Origin: Blattamonas nauphoetae
Lineage: Eukaryota; Preaxostyla; Oxymonadida
Direction: 5' to 3'
NCBI GenBank assembly: GCA_033064195.1
Contig: JARBJD010000297.1
Location: 27,705-91,704, forward strand
DNA: 64,000 bases
In this document: piece by piece, positions 52,660-63,806 of the stretch
Numbering within the stretch: the first letter of the stretch is position 1
Layout: the number at the start of each line of letters is the position of its first letter
Notes under the pieces: model-generated
The model's input: only the letters and a program-made list of their open reading frames with translations
Databases searched by the model: none
What the model was told of the DNA's origin: nothing
Position numbers and translations under genes: made by a program

Positions 52660-54010
52660 GATCACAAAAATGGTGATCTCAACTTATAGATGTTTTTTGA
52701 GAAAAAGAAAAATTTCTGTAGTTTTGATTTTTATGAAGTGATCACTCAAAGATTTTGGAATGAAATTGTGTCCTGGTTATCTCAAAAAAGTTTGCCAAAA
52801 TTCACACAAAATGTGATTCTGACAATATTTCCATCATTCTTCCTTTATGTGTCACATACATGACAGTACCGATCTCATACAATGAAAGGACGTGGTCCAC
52901 ATGATTGGTGGAGTTTTTTCGTTCACCTGTGCTGAGATTCTGTCGAGTTTCGAGACACCACAGATCAGCCAAAATCAACCACAAACCATCTGAATAATCA
53001 CGCAATCGGACGTTGTCGCTTGTTTTATCTCGCCTCATTCTCTTGTTATAGTCATTTCGCGTCGACCACTGGATAAATCAACACTCACTTTTCGAACATC
53101 ATCCATCTGCTGTACTTCTCCTAAAAGACACTTTTCATAATCCAAATCATCACATACTCAATCATTCTGATTCTTGCTGTCATTGTAACGACACAATACA
53201 TGAAGTTGAAAGATCATGCCCTGATCGCCTTTTTCCGTCTTTTTCTCCAATGGACGTGTTTGTCTCTGTTTTTTTATCACAGAAGTTGCTGTTTCCGTTC
53301 ATTTACAGTCTTCGTCAATCTTTGGACTGGTTTTATCATAAAAAAAGTGTGAAAACGTGTCTTAATCGAAACACCGCTGTTTCGAGCGTGATCACACTCC
53401 AAATCCAGTATTTCACCTTTCGTCTGTCTATTGAACAGCTGAACTTGAAGTAGATAGAAATTGATTTCCGAAGACTGATGTTAGTGTTTTATCATGATTG
53501 ATCTGGACTCCAAAACCCCTGACTGTGATATGGGATTCAGCTATGTTGAATGTTATATTTGGCGAGAGGGAGTGCAAAAGCATGGGTGGGGACCACGGGA
53601 GAGAGATGATGAGGTGTGGGAGAGATGGAGGAAGCGTTGGAAGATGAACTTGAATAGAGGAAGATGGTGATCTCATCGGTGTTGAAATGAGTGTTTATCT
53701 CTCATGTTCTTGCACCATCTCCGCACAAAGCAGATGATACAGGCGGAGCAGATTATGGAAAAGGAGATTCCAGGGCTGTCAGAACTTGAATGGGTGATGG
53801 CAAGGAACAAACTGAAATGATATCCATTGGAACGTGCCGCGAACAAATCATATGGTTAAGAAAAGGATACAAACAGAAGAAGTGGAGATGTTGAGAACTG
53901 TGGTGTGACAGGAGAGAAAAGAAGAGGGTTCGTGGAGGGAAGGTGTTGATAGTGTGAAAAAGAGAAAAATGAATACCTGACATTATTCTGTGTCACTCGA
54001 AAGCGCCATT
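52660..54010. other. AT-rich, no supported gene
   Basis: Short ORFs with unremarkable composition on both strands; no conserved-looking protein or repeat recognised. Confidence 0.35.
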
Positions 54011-54060
54011 GAAGTCACTTGCCGTCCATCTTTTCCTTTTCTGCTCTTTTTTGGTTTCGT

Positions 54061-54420
54061 CTAAGAGTCTCTTCTGTGCAATCGTTTCTCCTTTCTAATA
54101 ATGACTTCTGCTTGTGGTTCGTCACAAACCAGTGATGCCGCTGCACTTGCGTGAGGATTGCGGGCTGGCTGGCAGGGGGGTAGCTTAGCCTGGCGAAGGA
54201 GCTGGAATCTGTCCCCCACATGATACGCACGGACCCAGGAGGTGGAATTAAATGGTTCCGACGGTTCTTCCTCCCCGAATAGCCTCCATGGTGGAGGAAT
54301 CAGTTGAAGTGGATATGGTTGTCTTTCGTTGAAATAGCGGCCAAGAATATGACAACAGGGGAGTTGCTGTGTTGTAGTGGTAAACTGAGTATATGGAACA
54401 GCTGCTCTGCCTGGTGTCAT
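54061..54420 (-). CDS. isolated coding-like island, unrecognised
   Basis: A GC-richer minus-strand ORF of about 119 codons in AT-rich surroundings. It includes YFNERQPYPLQLIPPPWRLF and WVRAYHVGDRFQLLRQAKLP. The VGDRFQLLRQ stretch is reminiscent of the C-terminal part of retroelement integrases, but no catalytic domain is nearby, so this is only a hint. Possibly a transposon relic. Confidence 0.25.
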   Translation of the reverse strand: MTPGRAAVPYTQFTTTTQQLPCCHILGRYFNERQPYPLQLIPPPWRLFGEEEPSEPFNSTSWVRAYHVGDRFQLLRQAKLPPCQPARNPHASAAASLVCDEPQAEVIIRKEKRLHRRDS

Positions 54421-54429
54421 TAGATTGTG

Positions 54430-55850
54430 AATTTCAATGATGCAAGTAGTATAGGAGACGATTTGGGAACCAGATTGAAATAGTCGTTGAAATCAGAAAC
54501 GAAAAGTCAATTCCGATTGACCATTTCTAAATCTTGTATTAAAAGGAATTTAGGCCATTTCAATGATGCCAATATTTGACCTAAATTCCAAAAATATATC
54601 CAATATTTCGATCTCATTTTAAGCGTCAATTTTGAAGCAAATTTTTGAAACTTTCCAAAAATGTTGTCACTTTTTTCGATGTTTTTTCACTTTTGAACTC
54701 GAACAAAGTGAATCCAACTTGAGAACCACTTCGAAAAAAATCGAAAAAAATTCTAAAATGTCGGGGACGATGTGAGTCATCGATCAAAACAATCCCGATG
54801 AAAATCGGTTGAGAATTCGTGGAGCTACGTACCGAACTGTGGTCGAAAAAAGGTCGAAAAAGTCGATTTTCAGATTTCGCTACTAACCACTACTTTATGT
54901 CTCAAATACACCTCAAACACCTTCTAAAATTACAAAATCGATTTCAGAAGGTGAAATTCGCGATAAAAAACACTTTTGGGATTTTTGGTTAGATCAAGGC
55001 CGGATCGGGATTTTTCTTGATCAACCCACATTCCATTTTTCGAGTTTCTCCGATTTTTAAAAAAAATGTATGCGCTTTCAGGACATCACTTTTTAGGATC
55101 ACTTTTTCCTCCTTTTTACGTTTTTACACTTCATTTCGCTCGGAGTCGCCTTTTGGCGGCTCTTCGAACGTTCACTTTTGCACCTCATCTTTCACCACTT
55201 TTTTCGTCAGTTTTCGTTTTTTGCGTTAGATTTTTGAAATTCTTCACATTTGCGTCCTTCCGACGCTTTTCCTAGGTTTCCGACCACCTCACCTTCATAG
55301 TCGTCTTTTTTTACACGCACCTTTTTTTGCACCACATTTTCACCAACTTTTCACTCATATCGATTTTTGCCCCGATTTTCTCACATCACATCTTCTTTCT
55401 CACCTTTCGAGGAGGGAGTACTGAATTTTCGCGACACTTTTGACGACTAGTTTTTTCATAATGTTGGTTTTTCATGTTTCTCACACTCAACTTTTGATCT
55501 TGTTTGTTTCATGCACAACCACTTCAACGCTTTTCACTGCTCATTTCGCTCGTCTGGTTTTCACTTTAATTACTTCAACTTTCCTCGTCACTTCACCAAT
55601 CCTCACACACACTTTTGGCGACCGTTGTCGCTCTTCAGCACATCACAATAGCTCAGTTTTCATCAACTTTTCGCTTAATTGGAACAAAAGAATGTGAAAG
55701 AAGCAACAATGAAGTGGGCAAATATGATAGTGGTGGTGAAATGGAAAAAGTGAAAATTGTGGAAAGTATTGAGATTTACGAACATGTTCATACAAATTTC
55801 ACAAAATATGAGTGATCAAAGTGAGTGAAGTGAAAACTAAACGATAAAAC
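54430..55850. other. AT-rich spacer, no supported gene
   Basis: Phe/Ser/Thr-rich ORFs (55017-55229, 55440-55697) reflect a T/C-rich strand and do not look like real protein. No terminal repeat of the adjacent viral element could be identified here. Confidence 0.35.
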
Positions 55851-55854
55851 AAAA

Positions 55855-56560
55855 TCTCGTACCAGATCTGCACGATCTTGATCTTTCGCGTTCCGTTGGT
55901 ACACCGTTGTGTTTTATGAAAGTTAAAGAGAACAAATCGAAGATGGTGAAGTGTAAAAGGTGAAATGAAAGTTGAATCAAAGTAAAACAAAGTGGTGTAC
56001 CAACGCAGCCACAATTTTATCGATGAATCACGAAGTTTCTCGAGCAAAGATGAGGATCAAAATTTTGTTCACGTCATTTTAAATTTTAATTTTTTGAAAA
56101 GCAAGAAAACAATGAGAAAAACTGACAATGAAGTGAAAATGAGAGTATAAAGTGAAGTGGTGTACCAAACAGGAACAACAAAAGTGAGTGAAAATTCTGG
56201 TACGTCATTGTGTCTTATGAAGGATAATACAAAGGGATCAAACCTGTTCTAATTCCTTGATTAAACATGCTTTCATGAGATAAGACATCATAGTGTACCT
56301 GAGTTGGGATGATCACACAGATCGAGTCCACGAATGTGTTTTATAAAGAGATGAATAAAGAAGAGAATACCTGTGATTTGTCGGTTGTGTAACATCCTTT
56401 TATGAGATAAAACACAACGGTGTACCCAAGATCCGAGGTCGAGTTTGGTCCGATCAGCGTTGGTACATGAATGAGTTTTATGAAGAGATTTATCAAAGAA
56501 GAGAGCAAACCTTTCATGAATGAGTCGGGAATGAAACAACCGTTCATGAAACAAAGTAGT
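55855..56560. repeat. degenerate repeats with GTGTACC / TTTTATGAA motif
   Basis: The motif TTGGTAC(A)..GTGTTTTATGAA and its reverse form (AAACACAACGGTGTACC) recur at about 55897, 55995, 56159, 56199, 56296, 56410 and 56457. Spacing near the end is about 110-125 bp (56296 to 56410). Units are strongly diverged and occur in both orientations. They directly precede the viral gene cluster and could be its subterminal region. Confidence 0.55.
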
Positions 56561-56835
56561 GTAATACTGAACGAGGAGGAGAAGAAAAAAATGAAGGATC
56601 GAGGCGAAAGAAGAGTTGAAAAAGAGAACAAATGAGAAAGTAGAAAGTGAAACACACCAAAACGAAACGGTAAAGAGCAGTCAGGAACGAGATAGAGGAT
56701 CATGTCCCATTGAAGTACTTTCTCTGATCAAACAAGACGGATCGAACCCATCGATGACAGGATCGAAGTCGAGGAGAAGCTCAAATGATAAAATCACGAA
56801 TGAAAATTATTTTTGAATTTTTTAATTTGTATTAA

Positions 56836-57859
56836 ATGAATCCAACTGAGATGGACAACGAAAGACGTCGAATATGTTCAGAACAAGCATTAATTGAATC
56901 AATGACAGAAGAGAACTGTTCGCTAGTCTCTGAGAATGTCAGAAATAATGTGCCGGTGACGTATGTTCATGAGGGATTGTCATTTTTATTTTCTATGAAA
57001 GAGCAAACAGAAATGAATCGACAAAAATACAATTCACAAATGATTGAGAAAATGATTGATCATAATCTCTCGACGACCAACGAGAATGCAGCAGTAATTG
57101 ACTCACTTCAGAAGACAACTGAAGCACACAAGACAGCGATAACTTCAATCCAAAAGTGGTGAGCACAAATGGATCAATCACTTGTTCAGCAGGTATTGCG
57201 ACACCAACAATTGGAGGATTGATCAATGTGAATGGAGCGAATTGGAACATTTCAAGGGGATCACTTCCGAAGTATCCTGGAACATATCCATCATCAACAT
57301 TCTTTTCTGGTCTTTCCATTTCACAATCAATTTCAGAAACCTCAGGAATTCAATTTCAATGGTGATGGCATCGTAATGTGGTCTCCCGACAGACCAGCAA
57401 TCTATTACTACGATAAGGACGCAGGTTCAGGGAGTGTTTTTCCAATATCCACAACAGGAAGTTTTCTCAGTTGTCAGACAGACGAGTGAAAAGAAATATT
57501 GAACCATATCCCGATGTTATTGAGCAACTGAATAAAGTGGAGATCGTGAAGTATCAGTTCAACACATTCGACTCGAAGATTAACAAAGTGACGAAGCAAA
57601 TTGAGAGAGAGACTGATGAAGAACACTTGAAGAACTGCAAAGAGAAATGTGAGATGCTTGAAGAGTGAGAAGAAACACATTGGTGTAATTGCTCAACAGA
57701 TCCAAGAAATATTCCCGAAGTCGTGAATGATTCCAATCCAGATTGTCTTTGATTATGCAGAACTCTCTTGCTTCTGTGAAAACCATACAGGAACTGAGTA
57801 ACATTGTCGGACATCAACAGACACTCATCAATGAACTCATTCAAAAATATAATTCCTGA
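56836..57859 (+). pseudogene. fibre-like protein with S74 / endosialidase-chaperone domain
   Basis: ATG 56836 follows a T-rich leader. The N-terminal 100 codons are polar and coiled-coil-like (MEQTEMNRQ-type helices). A Gly/Ser/Thr-rich beta region follows (TPTIGGLINVNGANWNISRG, then GDGIVMWSPDRPAIYYYDKD). The C-terminal part has the S74 signature: DERVKRNIEPYPDVIEQLNK, VEIVKYQFN and HIGVIAQQIQEIFPEVV. This self-cleaving intramolecular chaperone caps trimeric fibres of phages and large eukaryotic DNA viruses (family knowledge). The frame changes at about 57158, 57345, 57475, 57665 and again later, so it is broken. It ends at TGA 57857-57859, one base before the stop of the convergent gene. 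Confidence 0.75.
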
Positions 57860-58266
57860 CTAATACTCCAACATGAGATCAACCAGAAATTCATAATACT
57901 CCTTGATTATTTTTCCGTTGATTGTCTCCGTTGTTTCCATCTCTATCGATTCACCAGAGCTGTCTTTGAACCAGATCTTCACAATTGATTGTCGAGTAGT
58001 TAATTCCACTTTTTTCCTTCGCAATCTTTTCGTTACAGAAAGCAACAAACGAATCATTGAATGCGTCAGTCTGGATCAATCACCATGGATTGTGATGTGC
58101 TGGAATGTCTTTTGAAATGACTGTTGTTGAACCATCAATTTCCTCCATCACACGGATGAGTTTGCAGTCAAGGAAGTGAACATATTTTGCTTTTACTGGA
58201 ATTAGTAAAATCTGGAGGCAATTGAGTTGTGTGAGAATTCTGAATTGAGAAGTATCGTTTCACCAT
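57860..58266 (-). pseudogene. small viral protein gene, about 135 codons
   Basis: ATG 58266 follows the TATTTTATTTTTT leader. Reading needs about three frame changes: FSIQNSHTTQLPPDF, KYVHFLDCKLIRVMEEIDG, AFNDSFVAFCNEKIAKEKSG and WFKDSSGESIEMETTETING, ending LVDLMLEY and TAG. Size and beta-rich look could suit a penton-type or minor capsid protein, placed next to the capsid genes, but there is no decisive motif. Its stop touches the stop of the fibre-like gene. Confidence 0.5.
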
Positions 58267-58311
58267 TACTGTTTTCTCCAAAAAATAAAATATTCAATTC
58301 AATACCTCTCT

Positions 58312-59957
58312 TCACTTCTTCATATGCTTCTTGAGTCGACGATCAATGACATATCGCACTCGTGGTTGTCCATTCTCGATCCGAGAACATACCAGCAAGT
58401 AGCCTGATGCAATGCCAAAATAGGTGGAGGAGGACCTTCTGGAGTTGATGTAAAATATGGATCAAGTTCTCCCTGATTGATTGGTGTTCCTCTGTAGACA
58501 ATATTCACTGATTCTGCTGTTGAAATTCCTTCCTCACCACCAGCAATTTCCTTCTATCCGTTGGAACCATGAATGTGAATGAAGTTGCATCCGTTACTGG
58601 TTTGGTTCTCTTGTAATCCTTTCCTTTATAGTCAAACACTCGAGGTTGAACATATTGAATTTTCAAACTCTTCTGTTGCGGAACAACCAATGAAATCACC
58701 ATTCACCATCATCATTTGATAGAACTCTGGTGATATTGGACATTAGGAAAGTTGATTCCAAGCATTTCGAACTGACCAACATAGTGAGGATTTCTGAAGA
58801 CTGTGCATTCATTTGGTCTTTCAGGGAACAAGCACATGAGATTCATGGATTGTTGAGCTTGATACTGATGTTCGATCGAACTCCCATTGCTGTTGCTTTT
58901 GATTGAAATGATTGAGTGTCAATTCTTTCTGCTTTCAGAACATAAAGAGTCTTCGAAAATGTGTTGAAGAGGGATTGTTTGTTGCATCAGTGATTTGATA
59001 TCCGTAGCAAATTGTTGAGACTTTATCAACTGATAAAGAAAGAACAGTGCAGGTGACTTCTTTGGTAATTACCTCAACCACTCCAGTGAATTGTAAACGT
59101 AATTGCGTCTATCGCTAACTTTCAGTACTGGATTTCCGATCTGTGTAAATTCCTGTGTGACGGATGAAAAGTCCCCTCAGATGGGGTCATGTTGGATTGA
59201 TCCGAAAGGGTTGTCAAGTCTTTATCTGGAAACGCTTCACGGGAACCTTCGGAAGATTTTCGAATGACAGTTGAAGGCTGAATTGGACAGTACACAAGTG
59301 AATCCGTTGTCAAGTGAAATCTCAAACGTAAATTGCCAAAGATGGAATTTGGATATTGGTCAAAGGTACTCAATGGAAGTAAATTCACAAATGGAATAAC
59401 GAGTGGAATTGTCGCAGTGATTTCTTTTGGCCTCTATTGATTGGGACAAAATAGAATCCACACTCTGATCCATTCTCTGAACATTTTCCCACAGACTGTA
59501 ACAATGCTTCATATTTCTCTTCTTGTGACTTGAATGTGTGATACAGAAATGATTCGTGAATATGATTATTCTGAAGTGTGTTGTCAATGATGTTTCCATG
59601 ACTGTCGACGAGTCTCATGTCTCGAATTGCATCTGAAGATGCTTTATATCCAAAGAACATTCCATGCATTCCGACGTAAGGTCGAGTCACCAACCTGATG
59701 AAAATTTGGAACAGTGACTGTGAGATCAATTCGCAAATGACTCTTCGCAAACTCAGTCACATCATGACCATCATAACACAATGGAACTTCAATCTCATCT
59801 CAATTCTGCATGGCATAGGAGGATTCGTTGGATGCACTTCTTGGATGGAGTAGATGTGTGGCTCGGATCCCACTGTTTGGCATATACGATTGCACTTCGA
59901 TTTGCTCAATTAATGTCGATGTTGGTTTGGATTGATTAGATCTGAGAAACTTCTCAT
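58312..59957 (-). pseudogene. major-capsid-like protein A
   Basis: ATG 59957 directly follows TATTTTTATTTTCTATAA. About 548 codons to TGA 58312-58314, typical of double-jelly-roll capsid proteins. Recognisable parts, in three frames: VPLCYDGHDVTEFAKSHLRI, TRPYVGMHGMFFGYKASSDA, LLPLSTFDQYPNSIFGNLRL (resembling the conserved F..YP..iFG.l.L segment) and the C-terminal PINQGELDPYF...GQPRVRYVIDRRL. It is paralogous to the gene at 60008-62437: the FG.L.L segment, the YQGNLD/NQGELD segment and the NG.P.V.Y tail match. At least six frameshifts. Capsid assignment rests on size, paralogy, context and the FG segment; a profile search would be decisive. Confidence 0.6.
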
Positions 59958-60007
59958 TTATAGAAAATAAAAATACAATATCATTATTTTCTTTTACTGT
60001 TTTGTCT

Positions 60008-62437
60008 CTACATGATTCCCAAATCTTTGTACAACGCTTTCAATGTATGATTAGGATAGTACTCAACTTTTGGTTCGCCATTGCTATATCGTAATACCCA
60101 CCATGGTTGCAGTAGTTGCCAGGATCGGTGCTGGAGGATGAGTAAATGTTGTCATATCACCACCACTTTGACTTGGGCTGTATACATTATAGTATGTGTC
60201 AAGATTACCTTGATAGATTGGATGTGATCTCAAAGTGACAGCAGTATTTCCTTTTGAACTGATTGAATCATTGTTGGATGGACATCCCTTCTGAGTAGGA
60301 AAGCACAGAAGGAAGTCAGTGTTGTCATGAACTGGACGAACTCTTGTCATTGTTTCATTTGGATATGAGCCATCACCAGTGAGTTTCTCTTCAGCGGTGA
60401 ATCTGTCAGTGATCGCTCCAAGTCATCAGGAACAGCTAGGTACGAATCGAGATTGAGAGTCGATAGTGCAAACTGATAGAAGCGAGCTCCAATAGTTGTT
60501 GTCGGTTTTCTGAATAATATTTGTTGTGGAGATACTGAAGATCTTTCTGCATTGGATTGTGGAAACAGGTGACTTCATTGTCGTAATGACGAAACAGGAG
60601 CATAATATCCTTCGCATTCACCACTACCATTTGCTGAGTACAATCAATTCCTGTTGCTGTTGGGGCCTTCCTGACTAGAATGTGTCATTAACCCGGTCCG
60701 TGTAATTAACCCGGAACATGGGGTTGAAAGAAATCATATTAGTCAAACTAAGAAAAATAAAATTTGAGAATTTTCTATCGAGGCGAATCGGAGAAAACCT
60801 CAAAATACTGTATACAGCAGGAACACACATTTTTCCAACTTTTTCAGCTCATATCTCCACAACCAGATATCCGTTTTCAACCAAATAAAAGCGTTTTTAT
60901 CGTGAATATATCGAAAAAGACTCACAAAAAATCAATTTGTTTTTCCTAAGAAATTTTTAGTCGAGAAAATTAACGTTTTTTCGCAACTTCACAAATACCC
61001 AACATTTGTTTTCTAAATGTTTTCAAAATTTTATTTTCACCAAACAAACGTTTCTGTGGAAAATTTCATCAAAATTGGTCCACAAGTTGTGGAGATATGA
61101 TTTGGACACACTACCAAAGGGCCTAAAACGACTTTTTGAGGTTTTCTCTGATTCGCCAAGAGACAATTCTCAAATTTTATTTTTCTTAGTTTGACCAATA
61201 TGGTTTGTTTCAACCCCATGTTCCGGGTTAATGACAGAATCGGGTTAATGACACATCTATGAAATGGATAGAATGAGATCTTCTCAGCTGGAATTGTTCC
61301 AGGACGATTTGTGTACATCTGCTTCAGATTCTTTTTCGCATCATCTTTCATTTTGTATCCAGCACTCATGCAATACACATCATCAATCCGATAGTTTGTG
61401 ACGTTTAATGAGATGTACTGATCCACGTATTCTGGTTCTGTTGTCACGACATTGGCTGTTGAACATATAATATCTTTTGTTACTGTTGGTTGGAGAAATG
61501 ATTGACCAATTTGAACGAAGTTCTTTGTGCATGAGGTGACAAGATTGTTCAAGAAATATGGACGATGTTGAAGACAATTGAGAATTGCTGCTTTAATAGT
61601 TGGTGCTGCTGCTGTTCCAGTAACGAGTGATGATAGTGTATCTTTCAAAGTGAGTTCAGGATTCACAGGACAACAAACAAATGCATCTTCATTCATGTGC
61701 ACACTCAGTTTCAAATCGCCAAAGAGACATTTTGGATAGTCAGTCATCCCTGAGAAATGAGAAGATCTTCAAGATTGATTGACACACGAATTGGCACATC
61801 AATAGTGTCTTGAAACACTCCTGTTCCAGATGTTGTTGTAAAATCAGAAAGTGGAATGTACACACAGCAACTGATTCATCATGATTCCAAGCATTTTGCC
61901 ATGGCGTGTGTGCGTGCTTACGATTCTCAATTGACTCTTTGGTTTGATCATATTGTAAATGTGAGACTCCATTGAGACATCATTGTTTGTTGTGCTAATG
62001 ATTCTTTGATTGTTGTGAAGAACAGTAAGGTCACTGTAAGATTGATGCTGAATGCTTGAGTCCAACGAAGATGAAGATTCTTTCATTCATGAACGATCAA
62101 TTTTACCAGCTGTTGTCTTCCAATTATTGAGTTTCAATGTCGCAGTCATTGTGAACGTGATAAACGAATCATCAATTTGACAAATGTCCTGATTACCAGT
62201 CAATGGAATGATTATCTCTTGCCCTGTATAGAAGCCGAGCATTCTCAGATGGTTTCAATTCTTGAATAGAAGTACTGTGAGCTCCATCATTCAGTAGATA
62301 ATTAATGTGATGTTCAGACTGAAGTTGTTGTTGTATTTGACCCATGTCATCTCTTGTGTATTCTATCCTTCCAGTGGTATTTCCAGTCAGTGATGATGCT
62401 CAGTTCTTTGTTTGTCAGATGTAATATGCGAGTTCAT
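60008..62437 (-). pseudogene. major-capsid-like protein B, split by a MITE
   Basis: ATG 62437 follows TTTTTTATTTTTGTGAAA. Without the inserted MITE (60681-61255) about 1855 bp, or 618 codons, remain to TAG 60008-60010. Parts, in several frames: DDMGQIQQQLQSEHHINYLL, IIIPLTGNQDICQIDDSFIT, DLTVLHNNQRIISTTNNDVS, IPLSDFTTTSGTGVFQDTID, YPKCLFGDLKLSVHMNEDAF, and after the MITE NAKDIMLLFRHYDNEVTCF, VRPVHDNTDFLLCFPTQKG and YQGNLDTYYNVY. The PLTG.QDI..iDdSFI N-terminus and cLFGDLkL segment are what I would expect of a double-jelly-roll capsid protein. Several frameshifts and a TGA at about 62089 show decay. Confidence 0.65.
60681..61255. mobile_element. MITE inside capsid-like gene B, 575 bp
   Basis: Ends TGTGTCATTAACCC and GGGTTAATGACACA, with about 110 bp of imperfect inverted repeat. 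The terminal word is duplicated just inside (GTGTAATTAACCCGG / CCGGGTTAATGACAGAATCGG). Coding sense of the capsid-like gene resumes on the other side (ISFYPFHR before, VRKAPTATGIDCTQQ after). Internal TATCTCCACAACCA and CCGTTTTCAACCAAATAAA are shared with the 9248-9854 MITE. No exact target duplication was identified. Confidence 0.85.
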
Positions 62438-62464
62438 TTTCACAAAAATAAAAAACTTAATTAC

Positions 62465-62760
62465 TTATTTCTTTTTGACTTTCTTCTTTGGTTTCAGCTT
62501 TTCTTCTAGTTTTAGTATTTCTCCTCTGAGCTGATTCGCTCGTGAATTGTTTTCTTCATTGATTGCTTGCTCATATTGTTAAGTATCTTTTCTGCGTGGA
62601 TTTGCTGATCCGACTTCACATCTGGTATCATTTCAATTCCTGTCTGCGCTACCTTAGAAATCAGTGGTCCAACAAAGGGATGAGATTCAAATGATGGAGC
62701 TCCAACTCTGAGTATGTTTTTGCCAACTGCTGCTAATTTTGATAACCAACCTGGTGCCAT
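62465..62760 (-). pseudogene. small basic viral protein with amphipathic N-terminus
   Basis: ATG 62760 follows TATTTTTATTTTTATCAAA. N-terminus MAPGWLSKLAAVGKNILRVG is an amphipathic, Gly-containing helix, followed by HPFVGPLISKVAQTGIEMIP and a Lys-rich tail (KLEEKLKPKKKVKKK) reached after one frameshift near 62540; TAA at 62465-62467. About 98 codons. Small amphipathic basic proteins of this kind occur among membrane-active minor capsid proteins of Polinton-type and adenovirus-like viruses (analogy only). Confidence 0.55.
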
Positions 62761-62761
62761 T

Positions 62762-62780
62762 TTGATAAAAATAAAAATAT
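62762..62780 (-). promoter_or_regulatory. T-rich viral start motif (one of seven)
   Basis: On the coding strand TATTTTTATTTTT lies 3-20 nt upstream of the ATG. The same motif precedes the minus-strand starts at 63705, 63106, 62437, 59957 and 58266, and a looser T-rich version precedes the plus-strand start at 56836. Such a constant position right at the AUG suggests a late-type viral promoter or leader (inference). Confidence 0.6.
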
Positions 62781-62798
62781 CTGATTACTAGTAGATGT

Positions 62799-63106
62799 TT
62801 ATCCTTTTGAATTGAATTTTGGAATTGGACGAGAGTGGCATATCATCAGGGTATCGTCCATTTCGAGGTGAAGTTCGTACTCGATCATCCTGTGGTTTTG
62901 GTTGACGATTGATCGCTTTGTTTTGTTGATAAACGTCCATCATTCCTCTAATCCATTGAGTATTCCACCTGCTGTTGTCCGAATTTACTCTTCGTTTGAA
63001 AGCAATCCACCACCACCAACTGTAGCAATGTTGGGCTAGAGTTTGATGAATTGAAGAATTGCTTGCCGATATTTTTGAGTTTGTTGAAACTTCCTGAAAG
63101 TGCCAT
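62799..63106 (-). pseudogene. small viral gene, about 100 codons, frameshifted
   Basis: ATG 63106 (MALSGSFNKLKNIGKQFF) follows TATTTTTATTTTTAACATAA. The coding sense then moves to another frame with Gly-rich ATVGGGGLLSNEE and later YELHLEMDDTLMICHSRPIP, ending KFNSKG and TAA 62799-62801. Stops at two places in the middle show decay. Function unknown; size and position suit a minor virion protein. Confidence 0.5.
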
Positions 63107-63142
63107 TTATGTTAAAAATAAAAATACAATTCATTTATAATT

Positions 63143-63705
63143 TTAGCGAGGAATGGCATTCGTCAGAGAGTTGTGTTGTATGGTAATTTCATTGTAGGCA
63201 ATACTCATGTCTTTTCCACCAACAAAAAGGATCTTGAATATTGTTTTAAAAGATTGGGGTTTGGACAAGCATCGGACGAGATGTCATCAATTTCGATCAC
63301 CACATCATTGATCCCTGTAGTGTCGCAATCAGTGCACATAAATCACTTTGGTTCGTGATCAGTTTCTTCGATGGTTCAATGAGATTATTCAACAACTTCT
63401 TTTCACAAGCAAAAGCATTTTTGTAGACGAGCAGTAGTTGATCTTTGAATGCTGAAATGTTAGACGTGTATTCCCGAAGTGGGATTGAACGACTCTGAAT
63501 TGGTGCTGATGGATACGTCTCGAGTGGAGGATCGTAAGCACCTCGTTCACTCTCCATCTCCCACATTAGCGCTCTGGTCATTATTCATTCTTCCAGAATT
63601 TGATCCTTTATTATTATCGATGATGACATTGTTGGTGGTGATTGATGTTGGTACTGAAGAAGAACTTGTGTGTTTCGTAAAATTGACAACTAGAATTGGT
63701 TGCAT
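63143..63705 (-). pseudogene. viral gene, about 187 codons, frameshifted
   Basis: ATG 63705 follows ATATTTTTATTTTATAGAAAGTG. Parts in different frames: MQPILVVNFTKHTSSSSVPT, then RGAYDPPLETYPSAPIQSRS, FKDQLLLVYKNAFACEKKLL, VVIEIDDISSDACPNPN and MSIAYNEITIQHNSLTNAIP, ending PR and TAA 63143-63145. At least three frame changes. No family recognised; its place among capsid-cluster genes suggests a virion protein. Confidence 0.5.
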
Positions 63706-63806
63706 CACTTTCTATAAAATAAAAATATATATTAATGTTTTTAATCAGACATTTCTTTCTGTTACTGAATATATTGAGGAGTAAGCGGGCATATTCCCAG
63801 ATTAAT

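Noticed and set aside
54061-54420. Retroelement integrase fragment
   Set aside because: One short VGDRFQLLRQ-like resemblance without a catalytic core is too weak for a call.
56836-63705. Introns as explanation of the viral frame changes
   Set aside because: Frame changes occur every 150-250 bp without GT...AG signals, often at small duplications or homopolymers, and neighbouring pieces join without missing sequence. Decay or indel errors fit better.
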